A DNA stretch of 64,000 nt from Rhizomicrobium palustre (GTDB lineage: Bacteria; Pseudomonadota; Alphaproteobacteria; Micropepsales; Micropepsaceae): assembly GCF_011761565.1 (NCBI RefSeq), contig NZ_JAASRM010000001.1, forward strand, positions 1,054,139 to 1,118,138. The letters run 5' to 3'. Position 1 is the stretch's first letter. Each line of letters opens with the position of its first letter. The position numbers and the translations under genes were made by a program. Below, piece by piece: positions 25,884 through 35,438 of this stretch. The notes below the pieces were generated by a model. That model saw only the letters and a program-made list of their open reading frames with translations, searched no databases and was not told where the DNA came from.

Positions 25884-27326
25884 CTAAAACGCCCGCTCGA
25901 CCATATTAGGTTTGCGTCCCAGCGCACGCGGGAAGGAGAGCACCGCTTTGAGACCGGGCGGGGTGGCGCCGGGGGTCGTATCGGCAAGGATCAGGCTCGC
26001 GTCATGCATGCGCGCCACAGCGGAGACAAGGCTGAGGCCAAGCCCGGTACCGGGGGAGTTGCGGCTCTTCTCCAGGCGCACAAAACGTTCGAGCACGCGG
26101 GCGCGTTCGTCCTCAGGGATGCCGGGACCGGTATCGGCGACGGTCATATCGATGCTGAGCGGCGTCTCGCTGACCGAGACCGTGATGCGATCGCCGGGGC
26201 CGGAATATTTGATGGCGTTGTCGATCAGATTGGCGAGCGCCTGAGAAACAAGGCTGCGATTGCCTTCCACCGTCAGCACGCCGGAAGGCAGCACTTCCAG
26301 TGTGATTTCCTTTTCCTCGGCCAGCGGCAAATAGAGATCAGCGACATCGGCGACGATGACCGAAAGATCCACCGGCCCCATGGAATCGCGGATGATGCCG
26401 CTATCGGCCTGGGCGATGAGAAGCAGCGCGTTGAAGGTGCCAATCAGCCGGTCGGTTTCGGCAAGCGCGTTCTCGATATCCTCATGCTGCGGGGATTCGG
26501 GATCGAGCTTGCGCTGCATTTCTTCCAGGCGCAGGCGCAAGCGGTTCAAGGGTGTGCGCAGATCATGCGCCACCGAATCCACCACCTCGCGCATGCCTTT
26601 CATCAGACGCTCGGTCCGCTCCAGCATGGTGTTGAGGTTTTCAGCGAGCGAATCCATCTCATCATGCGCTTCGGTGATCGGTACGCGGCGGGAGAAATCC
26701 CCAGCCACGATTTCCGAGGAGGTGCGTGTGATGACATCGAGGCGGCGCAGGAAATTGCGGCTCATCAAGATGCCGCCGCCGATGCCAAAGAGCAGCATCA
26801 GCCCCACCGACCAGGGAATGGAGGTGAGGAATTTCTTACGGCTGAGCTTCTGGTCGGAGATGTCGCGCGCCACCAGCAAAATGAATCCACCGGGCACGGT
26901 GAAAGCCTCGCCGCGCGCGGTGCGGGTGACGGTCTCGTCTTGCTGGCTGCGCTGGTAATCGAATTCGAAGAAGCGGCCATCGGAGCGCGCCGCATCCGGC
27001 AGCTCCAGAAGATTGCCGGCCAGCACCGCACCATTGGAGCTGCGCAGGTAATAGATGCCCGAGCCATGCTGCGCGACGCGGCTGGTGATGACATCGGAAA
27101 GACCGATCACACCGAGGCGCTGATAGGTCTCGCGCAAACCGCCGACCTCGGCCTCGATGGTGTCATCGGTTTGGGCATCAAGGGCGCGCTGGGCGTTCCA
27201 CCAGGTAAAGGCGACGAGCGCTGTCGCCGATACCGCGTAGAAGAAGACAAACACCAGGAGCATGCGGAAGGCCTGCGTATGCAGGAGCCGCTTTGCCCAA
27301 TGCCAGAAAGCGTTATTTCGCACCAC
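25884..27326 (-). CDS. Membrane sensor histidine kinase (EnvZ/CpxA-like)
   Basis: 480 residues from a GTG that overlaps the response-regulator stop by 14 bases. A transmembrane helix near residues 20-42 and another near 170-190 flank a periplasmic sensor, followed by HAMP, HisKA with the phosphoacceptor His in SVAHDLRTPLNRL, and HATPase_c with NLIDNAIKYS, DTGPGIPEDER and GTGLGLSLV. All kinase boxes are intact. Position between degP and glnE suggests an envelope-stress sensor. The signal is unknown. Confidence 0.92.
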   Translation of the reverse strand: MVRNNAFWHWAKRLLHTQAFRMLLVFVFFYAVSATALVAFTWWNAQRALDAQTDDTIEAEVGGLRETYQRLGVIGLSDVITSRVAQHGSGIYYLRSSNGAVLAGNLLELPDAARSDGRFFEFDYQRSQQDETVTRTARGEAFTVPGGFILLVARDISDQKLSRKKFLTSIPWSVGLMLLFGIGGGILMSRNFLRRLDVITRTSSEIVAGDFSRRVPITEAHDEMDSLAENLNTMLERTERLMKGMREVVDSVAHDLRTPLNRLRLRLEEMQRKLDPESPQHEDIENALAETDRLIGTFNALLLIAQADSGIIRDSMGPVDLSVIVADVADLYLPLAEEKEITLEVLPSGVLTVEGNRSLVSQALANLIDNAIKYSGPGDRITVSVSETPLSIDMTVADTGPGIPEDERARVLERFVRLEKSRNSPGTGLGLSLVSAVARMHDASLILADTTPGATPPGLKAVLSFPRALGRKPNMVERAF

Positions 27327-27990
27327 GGATCATATATCCCGCACCACGGATGGTATGCAGCAGCGGAGCCTCGAAGCCCTTGTCGATCTTGGCTCTGAGA
27401 CGGGAGATATGAACATCGATGACATTGGTTTGGGGATCGAAGTGATATTCCCAAACGCTTTCCAGAAGCATGGTGCGCGTCACCACCTGACCGGCATGGC
27501 GCATTAGATATTCCAGCAGGCGAAACTCGCGCGGCTGAAGATCAATGGCCTGGCCCGAACGGGTGGCGGTGCGGGTGAGAAGATCAAGCTCCAGCTCGCC
27601 GACGCTGAGCTTGGTCTTGACGGTGGCGGGCGCGCGGCGGCGCATCAAGGCATCGATGCGGGCGAGCAGCTCGACAAAAGCGTAGGGCTTGGTGAGGTAA
27701 TCATCGCCGCCAGCTTTCAAGCCTTTAACGCGATCATCGACCTCGGAGAGGGCCGAAAGGAACAGGACCGGGATGACATTGCCATGCTCGCGCATCTCGG
27801 CAACGACATTGAGGCCATCCATCTTCGGCAACATGCGGTCGACAATGGCGCAATCATAGGGTCGGGAAAGTGCCAGGGTCAGGCCGGTATCGCCGTCTGC
27901 TGCTTCGTCGACCACGTGCCCGGCTTCCTTCAGCCCGTTCACGAGATAACGCTGCGCCTCGAGATCGTCTTCCACGACGAGAATGCGCAT
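27313..27990 (-). CDS. OmpR/PhoB-family response regulator
   Basis: The ATG at 27990 follows GGAGG with 8-base spacing and gives 225 residues, the standard OmpR size; the open frame upstream is not used. The receiver has VVEDD, phosphorylatable Asp in AIVDRMLPKMDG, and Lys in YLTKPYAF. A winged helix lies at the C terminus (DVHISRLRAKIDKGF). It is the first gene of the pair with the kinase downstream. Strong hairpins separate it from degP, so it has either a separate promoter or attenuated readthrough. Confidence 0.93.
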   Translation of the reverse strand: MRILVVEDDLEAQRYLVNGLKEAGHVVDEAADGDTGLTLALSRPYDCAIVDRMLPKMDGLNVVAEMREHGNVIPVLFLSALSEVDDRVKGLKAGGDDYLTKPYAFVELLARIDALMRRRAPATVKTKLSVGELELDLLTRTATRSGQAIDLQPREFRLLEYLMRHAGQVVTRTMLLESVWEYHFDPQTNVIDVHISRLRAKIDKGFEAPLLHTIRGAGYMIRGAK

Positions 27991-28106
27991 GCGGGGTGCC
28001 TCCATTTTTAGAGCAATAGCTTCGACAAAAGGGCCCAACGCGGCGCCCGGAAATTCAAATCCCCAAAATCCCAGAACCAAAACTTCAGGACTGAAAAGCA
28101 AGGTCC

Positions 28107-28182
28107 CGCGCCGGTGGCAACCGGGGGGAAAGCCACCACCGGCGCGAGGGACGCCGGGCTCCGAGGGGGTGGAGAGCCCGGC
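28107..28182 (-). terminator. Two tandem GC-rich hairpins between degP and the response regulator
   Basis: 28107-28146 has an 11-bp perfect stem (CGCGCCGGTGG/CCACCGGCGCG) and 28153-28182 a 9-bp perfect stem (GCCGGGCTC/GAGCCCGGC). They lie 11 bp past the degP stop. No T-run follows, so they may be an attenuator or an mRNA 3'-end stabiliser rather than a full intrinsic terminator. Confidence 0.6.
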
Positions 28183-28193
28183 AGAACGAAACG

Positions 28194-29753
28194 TCAGGCC
28201 TTCTCGATCGGCACGGCCACAAAGCGCGCGGTACCGCCCGAGGAAACCAGCAAGAGAACCGACTTCAGGCCCGAAGACTTTGCCGCCGCAACGGCTTTCT
28301 CGACATCCTGCGGCGTATGCACGGCCTTGTTGCGGACCGAAACCACCACATCGCCCTGCTGCACGCCTTGCTCGGCGGCTTTGGAGTCAGGATCGACATT
28401 GGTGACCAGGACGCCCTGCACGCCGTCATCGACATTGTATGCGCGGCGTACATCCGGGGTCAGCGCGGAAAGGCCAAGCCCCATCGCCTTGCCGGTAACC
28501 GCGCCAGCAGCCGGACCGGCTTGGTTCTGCGGCCCCGCGGCGGCGACTTGCGTGTCCTTGCGGGCACCGATGGTGACATCCACGGTCTGGCGGGCACCAT
28601 CGCGCATAATCGCCAGCGCTGCGGTCTTGCCGGCCGGGATCTGCGCCACCTTGCGGGTCAGATCGTGATAATCGGCGACTTCCTTGCCATTGATCGAGAG
28701 AACAAGGTCACCGGGGCGGACACCGGCGCGCGCCGCCGGGCTATCCGGCACCACGCTGGCGACCAGTGCGCCCTTGGGATCCTTCACGCCGAGCGAGGAG
28801 GCAATTTCCGGCGTAACGGGCTGGATCTGCACGCCGAGCCAGCCACGCGCAACGCGGCCATGGGTCTGCAGCGCAGCGACCACATCCTTGATGGTCGAGG
28901 CCGGAATCGCAAAGCCAATGCCGATGGAGCCGCCGGTGGGCGAGAAGATCATTGAATTCATGCCGATCACCTGACCGCGCAAATCAAAGGTCGGGCCACC
29001 GGAGTTGCCACGGTTGATCGGCGCGTCGATCTGGATGAAGTCGGTATAGGGCTGTTCCGCGCTGCCAATATCGCGGCCGAGCGAGGAGACAATGCCCGCG
29101 GTCACGGTGTTGGAGAGGCCGAAGGGATTACCCACCGCCACCACCCAATCACCGACGCGAATGGCGCGGTCGTTGCCGAATTCAACAGTCGGCAGGGCTT
29201 TTTCAGACGTCACTTTCAGCAGCGCGACATCGGTCGCGGCATCGGTGCCGATCAGCTTGGCATCGAAGCTGCGCCCATCGGGCAGCTTCACGGTGATCTT
29301 CGACGCGTTGGCGACGACGTGGTTGTTGGTGACGATGAAGCCCGACTTATCGATGATGAAGCCAGAGCCCATCGAGACGCCTTTGCGCGGCTGAGGCTGC
29401 ACTTGCGGGCGGCCACCGAACTGGCGGAAGAAATCGCGGAAGCCTTCGGGCATGTCGTCGAGACCCTGCGCGGTCTGCTTTTCCACCACATCGGCGGTCA
29501 CAGACACCACGGCGGGGCTGACGCGTTCGACAAGATCAGCAAAGGAGAAGGGCGTGCCGTTCTCCATCATGCGCGGCGGCGGGGCCGAGCCATTGGATTT
29601 ATCGGCGGCGACGGCATAGCGCACCGGCTCGCCATTATGATCGGGCAACAGCGCATAAGCGCCAACGCTGACCAGGATGATCGCCGCGGCGGCGGTGCCC
29701 GCCAGGAGAGCCTTGTTTCGCTTCATATAGGCCATGACCTGCTCTTTGTTCAT
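28194..29753 (-). CDS. degP: DegP/HtrA-family periplasmic serine protease
   Basis: 519 residues from the ATG at 29753; an ATG four codons upstream is an alternative. An N-terminal signal/anchor helix (about 15-35) is followed by a trypsin-like domain with the triad His145 (TNNHVV), Asp175 (TDVALLKV) and Ser251 (GNSGGP), then two PDZ domains (GWLGVQIQ and GDLVLSING; GVLVTNV and GDVVVSVRN). This is the Do-type protease/chaperone of the envelope. It shares orientation with the downstream OmpR pair, a frequent arrangement for an envelope-stress response. Confidence 0.95.
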   Translation of the reverse strand: MNKEQVMAYMKRNKALLAGTAAAAIILVSVGAYALLPDHNGEPVRYAVAADKSNGSAPPPRMMENGTPFSFADLVERVSPAVVSVTADVVEKQTAQGLDDMPEGFRDFFRQFGGRPQVQPQPRKGVSMGSGFIIDKSGFIVTNNHVVANASKITVKLPDGRSFDAKLIGTDAATDVALLKVTSEKALPTVEFGNDRAIRVGDWVVAVGNPFGLSNTVTAGIVSSLGRDIGSAEQPYTDFIQIDAPINRGNSGGPTFDLRGQVIGMNSMIFSPTGGSIGIGFAIPASTIKDVVAALQTHGRVARGWLGVQIQPVTPEIASSLGVKDPKGALVASVVPDSPAARAGVRPGDLVLSINGKEVADYHDLTRKVAQIPAGKTAALAIMRDGARQTVDVTIGARKDTQVAAAGPQNQAGPAAGAVTGKAMGLGLSALTPDVRRAYNVDDGVQGVLVTNVDPDSKAAEQGVQQGDVVVSVRNKAVHTPQDVEKAVAAAKSSGLKSVLLLVSSGGTARFVAVPIEKA

Positions 29754-29933
29754 TGTCCACACCATCGAAGGTGGGGATGATATATATCCAATTTCTTTCT
29801 CGATTATTGCTCAAAGATGAACTCGTTGCAATGATATGGATATTTTTTGGAAGGGTTGCTGAAGGAAATCCGGATTCCCGTAGAGAAAGCGAAAGTTGTA
29901 TAGTCCCAGCCCGGAATTCGGGGGGATTTCGCC

Positions 29934-30521
29934 ATGAACCCACTCTGGCGCGGTCTTTTGCTGGCGCTTGTCGCGCTGCTTTTGGGGGGCTGTCTGCCGG
30001 TCACGAGCAAAAGCCCGCTGGGCACCACCGCGGGCCTTGGCGCGGATAGGGCGCTTTACGGCACCTGGAAGGGACACAATCCCGACGATCCGAAAGCCAA
30101 AGATGGTTATCTGCATTTTATGGCCGGCAAGGATGGCGCACTGACCGCCGCGCTGGTGATGGCCGATGGCGGCAATGACGATGGCTGGACCATCTTCCGG
30201 GTGAAAACGGCGCGGCTGGGCGGGCAAAACTATCTCAACGCCGCCATGGCCTTCGATAAGGATGCCGCCGCCGAGGGCAAGCTGAAAGACGCGATCATCC
30301 CCCTCGCCTATGTCCTTCGCGGCGACGTGCTGACGCTCTATGTGCTGGACGAGGAGAAGGTGAAGGCGGCGGTGAAAGCCGGAAAGCTCAAAGGCACAAT
30401 CGAGCCCGGCGACAGCGGCGATGTCACCCTCGCCGATGATCCCGCCGCGCTAGACGCCTTCTTCGCCAAGCCCGAAGCGATGGGCCTGTTCAAAGCGATG
30501 CTGGTGTTGAAGCGGGTGTGA
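29934..30521 (+). CDS. Hypothetical lipoprotein
   Basis: 195 residues starting with a lipoprotein signal: hydrophobic core and lipobox LLGGC, lipidated Cys20. The remainder (LYGTWKGHNPDD and later LAYVLRGDVLTLYVLD) looks like a small beta-rich domain. I do not recognise a named family. It is divergent from degP with about 180 bp between, and followed by a palindromic repeat. Predicted to be anchored in the inner or outer membrane facing the periplasm. Confidence 0.8.
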   Translation: MNPLWRGLLLALVALLLGGCLPVTSKSPLGTTAGLGADRALYGTWKGHNPDDPKAKDGYLHFMAGKDGALTAALVMADGGNDDGWTIFRVKTARLGGQNYLNAAMAFDKDAAAEGKLKDAIIPLAYVLRGDVLTLYVLDEEKVKAAVKAGKLKGTIEPGDSGDVTLADDPAALDAFFAKPEAMGLFKAMLVLKRV

Positions 30522-30529
30522 TCTACACA

Positions 30530-30618
30530 TCGTCATGGCCGGGCTTGACCCGGCCATCCAGAATTTTGCCTCGCAGACGCTCGGCCGATGGATGGCCGCC
30601 TCAAGGGCGGCCATGACG
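30530..30618. repeat. Palindromic repeat, family C
   Basis: CGTCATGGCCGGGCTTGACC is followed by CGGCCATCC, and the far end reads GGATGGCCGCC and GGCGGCCATGACGGG, so the ends pair and each arm is itself a hairpin. It lies between convergent genes. The same kind of sequence recurs in many alphaproteobacteria; only one copy is in this window. Confidence 0.65.
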
Positions 30619-30625
30619 GGAAGGC

Positions 30626-30967
30626 TTAATGCCCGCTGGCGTGGAATATCTCGCCGGCAAGGCCGGTGTTGTATTGCAAGCCGTCGATGGTCAGCGTGAT
30701 GCGATGGGGCCAATCGGTGCGGGCCAGGCCCTTGCGCGCCAAAGCATTCCAGACCGCTTCATTGAAGAGGCCGGTCGTGTCCTTGGTCGCCACCACGGCA
30801 TTGCCGAGATGGAAATGGTCGCCATGCGGCTGGGGGAATTGGACAATGGTGATTTCGCCATTCGGCTCCTGCACGGCGGTGCCGGGGATGCTGGCGAGCC
30901 CCTGCAGAATGGTCAGGGTGCGAAGCTGAAGGGGGTTAAGTTTGAGCGGATTGTTCTTCGGCGCCAT
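30626..30967 (-). CDS. Hypothetical protein
   Basis: 113 residues. It begins MAPKNNPLKLNPLQLRTL, a basic helical start, followed by a beta-like region with HGDHFHLGN. I recognise no named domain. The start overlaps the CoA-transferase-like stop (30936) by 32 bases, so it is translationally linked to that gene. No signal peptide or membrane segment. Composition and codon use match real neighbouring genes. Confidence 0.7.
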   Translation of the reverse strand: MAPKNNPLKLNPLQLRTLTILQGLASIPGTAVQEPNGEITIVQFPQPHGDHFHLGNAVVATKDTTGLFNEAVWNALARKGLARTDWPHRITLTIDGLQYNTGLAGEIFHASGH

Positions 30968-32324
30968 TGGCTTCCTCGTGGAGGGATGCCCATCTGGGTG
31001 AAACGAAACCGTCCGGAAGCGCTCCCTTGATGGGCGGGGTCTTGTCCATCCGGACCACCGGCCCGAGGAGTTCGAACCAGCCGGACGTCGTTTCGCACGA
31101 ATAAAGATATGGGTCTATACCGTCCGGAAGCCCCTCCTGCGCGGCACAGCGGCCAAGGCTCATGACCCAGGCGGCGGTGGCGGCGAGCGAGACGTTCACC
31201 TGCCAGCTTCCGCCTGCACGAATCCGCTTCAGGAGCGCGGCTTTCGCCCCCGCCGCGGCGAGATAGCCGGTCAAGACCGACAGAACGGGATGGCAAATCA
31301 GCTCTGGAAGGCCGGATTTTCCGCTTTTGGCTGCTTCCAGCGCCAGCCCGGTCGCCGCCTGCACCACCTCCTCGAAGCCGCGCCGGGGCGCCCATGGGCC
31401 GTAGAAAGCGGCGATCTCCACCACCACAATGCCGGGCGCGGTGTGGGCCAGGGTCGCCGGGGAAAAGCCCAGCCCCGCCAGGACGCCAGGGCGGTGCGAA
31501 TCGACGAAAATCTCGGCCTCGCGCACCAGGTGGCGCAGGGTTTCGGCATCCCCCGGCTTGGCGAGGTCCAGATTGGCCAAGCGCTTACCGCCGCTGAACG
31601 CCATAGGGGGATCGAGCGGATCGCGGGGCGAGCAAATCTGCAGCACCTCGGCGCCATGGCTGCCCAAGAGCGCGGTGGCGGCAGCCCCGGCGCAATAGCG
31701 TGTCACGTCGAGAACACGCAGACCTCTAAGCGCCTGGCCAGCCTCACGTGGGCGGAAGGGCGGCGCATCGCCGATTTTCTTAAGCTGGATCGGCGGGGGA
31801 GCAATGCCTGCGAGCGCGCGCCATTCCTCGGCGCTGCGCACCAAGGCGCCTGGCATTTTCAAAAAAGCGAGCGCGTCTTCCAGCGCCTGTCCATTCCATC
31901 GCGCCACCGACTCGACCACCGCCTCACGGCTGTTGGCGGCATTGAGAAGATCGAAGATGCGCGTCGATAAATGCGGCTGCGCCCCGCGCAGATAAAGCCA
32001 GCGACGATCACCCGATTGATAGAAGCCCGTCGCCGCCGTCTCATCTTTCAGCGCCGCGACCAGCGAACCATTGCGGCGCAATGTGAGATGCGGTGCCAAA
32101 GACGCGCCTGCAGCAGGTACATCCACATGGATCGCCTGACGTTCGCCGCCGCGCAGGCGCCAAATTTCGCCCGCAACCCCTGCTCCAAACGCCAATGCGG
32201 CCGCGGCGGCGGTGGCAAAGCGGAAGGGTGCGAACAAAGCTTCCCCGCGCTCAAAGCGCGGCGCGGCCAGCGGGGCGATCCCAGCGGCGCGGTTGAGAAA
32301 CTCAAACGACGTTTGCGGCGTCAT
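30936..32324 (-). CDS. Family III CoA-transferase-like protein (CaiB/BaiF), probably degenerate at the active site
   Basis: 462 residues, ATG preceded by GGAG. The C-terminal half has CaiB/BaiF features: LRVLDVTRYCAGAAATALLG, VDSHRPGVLAGLGFSP and ALLKRIRAGGSWQVNVSLA. The N-terminal half is a diverged copy of the fold. In active enzymes an Asp precedes the TG turn (D-x-x-T-G); here the segment is PVLSVLTGYLAAAG, with Ser at that place. CoA transfer via an aspartyl-CoA intermediate is therefore doubtful. It overlaps a small gene downstream. The substrate is unknown. Confidence 0.8.
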   Translation of the reverse strand: MTPQTSFEFLNRAAGIAPLAAPRFERGEALFAPFRFATAAAAALAFGAGVAGEIWRLRGGERQAIHVDVPAAGASLAPHLTLRRNGSLVAALKDETAATGFYQSGDRRWLYLRGAQPHLSTRIFDLLNAANSREAVVESVARWNGQALEDALAFLKMPGALVRSAEEWRALAGIAPPPIQLKKIGDAPPFRPREAGQALRGLRVLDVTRYCAGAAATALLGSHGAEVLQICSPRDPLDPPMAFSGGKRLANLDLAKPGDAETLRHLVREAEIFVDSHRPGVLAGLGFSPATLAHTAPGIVVVEIAAFYGPWAPRRGFEEVVQAATGLALEAAKSGKSGLPELICHPVLSVLTGYLAAAGAKAALLKRIRAGGSWQVNVSLAATAAWVMSLGRCAAQEGLPDGIDPYLYSCETTSGWFELLGPVVRMDKTPPIKGALPDGFVSPRWASLHEEANGAEEQSAQT

Positions 32325-32509
32325 GCCAATCTCCGGCGGCAGTCCGTCATAGGCCGCAGCGTAAAGTCCCGCCAGGGGGACTAGCCGAATCGGATGCGAG
32401 ATTAGCCGATAAATAGAAATGCCAAGACGATTTGGGAGGGGTATTTGTCTGCACTCTAAACCATTGCGGGAATGCAGCGTATTGCACCTGAAATGCAGCT
32501 TATTTTACG

Positions 32510-33904
32510 TCAGCCTTCCACCAGCGCTCCGGCGGCTTTGCCACGACGGCGGACGAAATCGGCATCGCTCGGCTCGAAAAGCAGAACGGTAAGGTCGAGG
32601 ACAAGCTGGAACTGGGCTTGCGCCACCTCTTGGCGGGGGCCTTCGGCGCTGCGCAATTCTTTCAGCAGATCCTCAGTGTAGCTGCGTAAGAAACTTGTCA
32701 CCTCGTCCACGGCGTTCTGATGCTTAGCGCCAAAAGAGCCAGGCACAGAATAGAGCTTGGTGTTCGCCAGAACTTTGCCATAGCGCATCGCGCGATCGAC
32801 CTTGTCAGGATCGACCGGCTTATTGAGATCGGGCACACGCGGGCCGCCGGAATAACCGGCCTTATGGGTGGGCAGCGCCGCCATGATTTCCTTGGGCGCG
32901 CGCTCCATGAAGGTATCCATCACCCCGCCGACCGCGGCGCGTTCCTTCAAGAGGCGCTGACCCCATTTGCCGGCGCGCAGGATCTCAAGTTCTTTGACGA
33001 TGGCGGTGGAGTTGGTGGTGAAGGAGGCGAGGTTAGCGATCAGCACATCGATGTCGAAATGGGGATGGCGCAGGTTCATGATCGCTTCGCGCGCATCATC
33101 CATATCAGCGAAGAGCACTTCACCGGCAAGGCCCATATCGGTCGAAGAGATCAAAGCATCGGTGGTCTGGCGTGCCACCAGGCGCGGCAGCTTGAGCGCC
33201 TCCCAAGGCTTGGCGAGACGGCGCATCGCCACCACCGACACCAGCGGAGCGGCATCGAGATTAGTTTCGACCACGGCGTCGTAGATGCCGCGAAGCCCCC
33301 ATAAAAGCTCTTCATTCAAGGCGGGGGTGTTTCGTTCAAGCAGCGCCTGCACCGCCAGCATCGCCGAGCCCGAACGCAGCACAGCCGCGATATCTTCGGC
33401 ATCGGCGGCCACCGCCTCACCGCCAAGAGCCAAGGCTGCTTTCTTGCGGTTGGCCTTGAGGGCTTCCGTCATCGCCGTGCCGGCGATCGGCCAAAAGACT
33501 TCCGCGCGCGCCAGAGCTTCGGTGTATTTGCCCCGCACGGCGAGCCGCCGGATATCATCGCCATAGGTCTTGGCCTCGGCAACGACGAGATCGCGGCTTA
33601 CCCATTGCCAGATCGGGATGATGTGCCCGCGAAAAAGCCGCCCGCGCTGCTTTTCCTTGCGCAGGACATTGGAGAGCAAATCCTCGAAAGGCTGACAGAA
33701 GAGGCGCAACGGCGTGGGCGTGCGTTTGCGGGCATCGGCCCCGCGCAATACAGGGCGCAACCCATCCAGGATCAGCTCATGCGGCAGCGCCTTGCCATCG
33801 ACCAGACGGTCGATCTCGATCGCGCTGGCAAGACGGCCAGCCACATCCCCCGGCAAACTGCCGAGGAATCTCTGTAGCAGCATCATCTTGTCAGTCGTAA
33901 GCAT
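32510..33904 (-). CDS. Conserved hypothetical protein, cytoplasmic
   Basis: 464 residues from the ATG at 33904 (MLTTDKMMLL); a start nine codons upstream is possible. Almost entirely alpha-helical by composition, with no signal peptide, membrane helix or catalytic motif that I recognise. Features include PTPLRLFCQPFEDLL near residue 65 and a long central helical region. It is transcribed toward the CoA-transferase-like gene, away from the sensor kinase gene at 34046. Seems to be a lineage-specific protein. Confidence 0.75.
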   Translation of the reverse strand: MLTTDKMMLLQRFLGSLPGDVAGRLASAIEIDRLVDGKALPHELILDGLRPVLRGADARKRTPTPLRLFCQPFEDLLSNVLRKEKQRGRLFRGHIIPIWQWVSRDLVVAEAKTYGDDIRRLAVRGKYTEALARAEVFWPIAGTAMTEALKANRKKAALALGGEAVAADAEDIAAVLRSGSAMLAVQALLERNTPALNEELLWGLRGIYDAVVETNLDAAPLVSVVAMRRLAKPWEALKLPRLVARQTTDALISSTDMGLAGEVLFADMDDAREAIMNLRHPHFDIDVLIANLASFTTNSTAIVKELEILRAGKWGQRLLKERAAVGGVMDTFMERAPKEIMAALPTHKAGYSGGPRVPDLNKPVDPDKVDRAMRYGKVLANTKLYSVPGSFGAKHQNAVDEVTSFLRSYTEDLLKELRSAEGPRQEVAQAQFQLVLDLTVLLFEPSDADFVRRRGKAAGALVEG

Positions 33905-34045
33905 GGGTCCAGACGCGAATTGACGGAACATCCTAAACGCAGACGCCTTAACAGGCGATTGCCGCTCGCAATCCGGCTTAATTGTTATAAGCCCGTAAAA
34001 TTACAGATCCTTTTGCCTGGGTTAGATAATCTGGTTGCAATGGGC

Positions 34046-35422
34046 TTAGCCCAGCACCGGCAGGTTCAGGCGGGTGGCAAGACCGCCAAGGCGAGCCTCA
34101 TCCATGACAAGCTGACCGCCATAGAGCTTGGCGATCTCGCGCACGATGGAGAGGCCCAGCCCTGTGCCGGGGACGCTTTCATCCAGGCGCTCACCCCGGC
34201 TCATCACCCTTCCGCGATCCTCGGGCGCAAGGCCTGGCCCGTCATCCTCGATGGAGAGCTGAAACAGGCGCCCCTCCAGGCGTTCGGCGGTCACGATCAC
34301 CCGGCCCTTCGCCCATTTGCAGGCGTTGTCCATGAGATTGCCCGCCATCTCCTCCAAATCCTGGCGCTCGCCGCGGAAATAGAGTGTCTCGGGGCAATGC
34401 ACGGTGATGATGATGCCGCGCTCCTGATGGATACGCATCAGGACCCGCGCGAGGTCTTCCAGAACCGGGGAGACCTGGGTGCGATTGCCCAGCGCGTTGA
34501 CGGCGCCAGCGGCGCGGGCGCGGGTGAGATAATGATCGACCTGACGGCGCATGACGCCGACCTGGCGCTTCACCGTATCGGCCAGGGGCCCCGGATTGGC
34601 TTCGGATTCGGCCACCAGCACCGAGAGCGGGGTTTTGAGAAAATGGGCGAGGTTGGCGACATGGGTGCGGGCGCGCCCCACCACCTCGGCCGAATGCTCG
34701 ATCAGGCTGTTAAGCTCTGAAGCCAGCGGCGCGATCTCAGCGGGGAATTTGCCTTCAAGATGCTGCGCCGCGCCGGAGCGGATGCGGGAGAGCGATTCTT
34801 CCACCCGCCGTAAGGGCTGCAAACCAATGCGCACCTGCAAAAGCACCGCCGCCAAAAGCCCGAAGAACAAGGCCGCGAAGGACCAGAAGATGATGTGGTT
34901 GAATTCGGCGACCGAGGCTTCCACGCTGGAGACATCGCCCGCCACAAGAAAGGTATAGGATTTGAAATCCTTGGGGTTGGGCGTGTTGGTGACGGGAAAG
35001 CTCACGCGGCGCGCGATCACCCGAAGATGCTGATCCAAAGGTCCTTGCGCATAGCCGAAGGAGACGCTGCCATCCTTCACCTTCAGCCCATCGGGGCGCA
35101 GCGTTTGATCCAGCAAGGAATGAGAGAACATTACCGGCATGGAATCGGACGGATCGATTTGCCAGTAGAGGCCGGAATAAGCGCGCGCGAAGCGGCGATT
35201 GAGAAAGCGGTCGCGCAGAACGATTCCGCCGAAGCTATCGCCATCTGCCGCAGTGATGAGGCCATCAAGATCGACCTGAAGCTGGGTATCGAAATTATCC
35301 CGCATCGCCTCCATGAAGGCATTCGACAACACATATCCGCCTGCGGCGAGCGCGATGGCCGCCCAAACGGCAGCGGCCAAGATCAGGCGCGACGCGAGCG
35401 AGCGCGGCACCTTTGTGAACAT
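34046..35422 (-). CDS. Membrane sensor histidine kinase (PhoQ/QseC-like)
   Basis: About 458 residues from the ATG at 35422; ATG at 35467 would overlap the response regulator, and neither has a strong ribosome site. A transmembrane helix (LASRLILAAAVWAAIALAAG) opens a periplasmic sensor of about 140 residues, followed by a second helix, HAMP, a HisKA with VANLAHFLKTPLSVLVAE (phosphoacceptor His in LAHFLKTP), and HATPase_c with NLMDNACKWA, IEDDGPGLAPED and GTGLGLSIV. It is paired with the response regulator at 35439 and a PepSY-like protein at 36155. Confidence 0.92.
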   Translation of the reverse strand: MFTKVPRSLASRLILAAAVWAAIALAAGGYVLSNAFMEAMRDNFDTQLQVDLDGLITAADGDSFGGIVLRDRFLNRRFARAYSGLYWQIDPSDSMPVMFSHSLLDQTLRPDGLKVKDGSVSFGYAQGPLDQHLRVIARRVSFPVTNTPNPKDFKSYTFLVAGDVSSVEASVAEFNHIIFWSFAALFFGLLAAVLLQVRIGLQPLRRVEESLSRIRSGAAQHLEGKFPAEIAPLASELNSLIEHSAEVVGRARTHVANLAHFLKTPLSVLVAESEANPGPLADTVKRQVGVMRRQVDHYLTRARAAGAVNALGNRTQVSPVLEDLARVLMRIHQERGIIITVHCPETLYFRGERQDLEEMAGNLMDNACKWAKGRVIVTAERLEGRLFQLSIEDDGPGLAPEDRGRVMSRGERLDESVPGTGLGLSIVREIAKLYGGQLVMDEARLGGLATRLNLPVLG

Positions 35423-35438
35423 CGGCCCAGGCCGGAGC

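Noticed and set aside
26004..27398. Long plus-strand ORF (464 codons) opposite the sensor kinase
   Set aside because: Antisense to an intact kinase; the His/Gly/Asp-rich composition is the usual shadow of a GC-rich gene.
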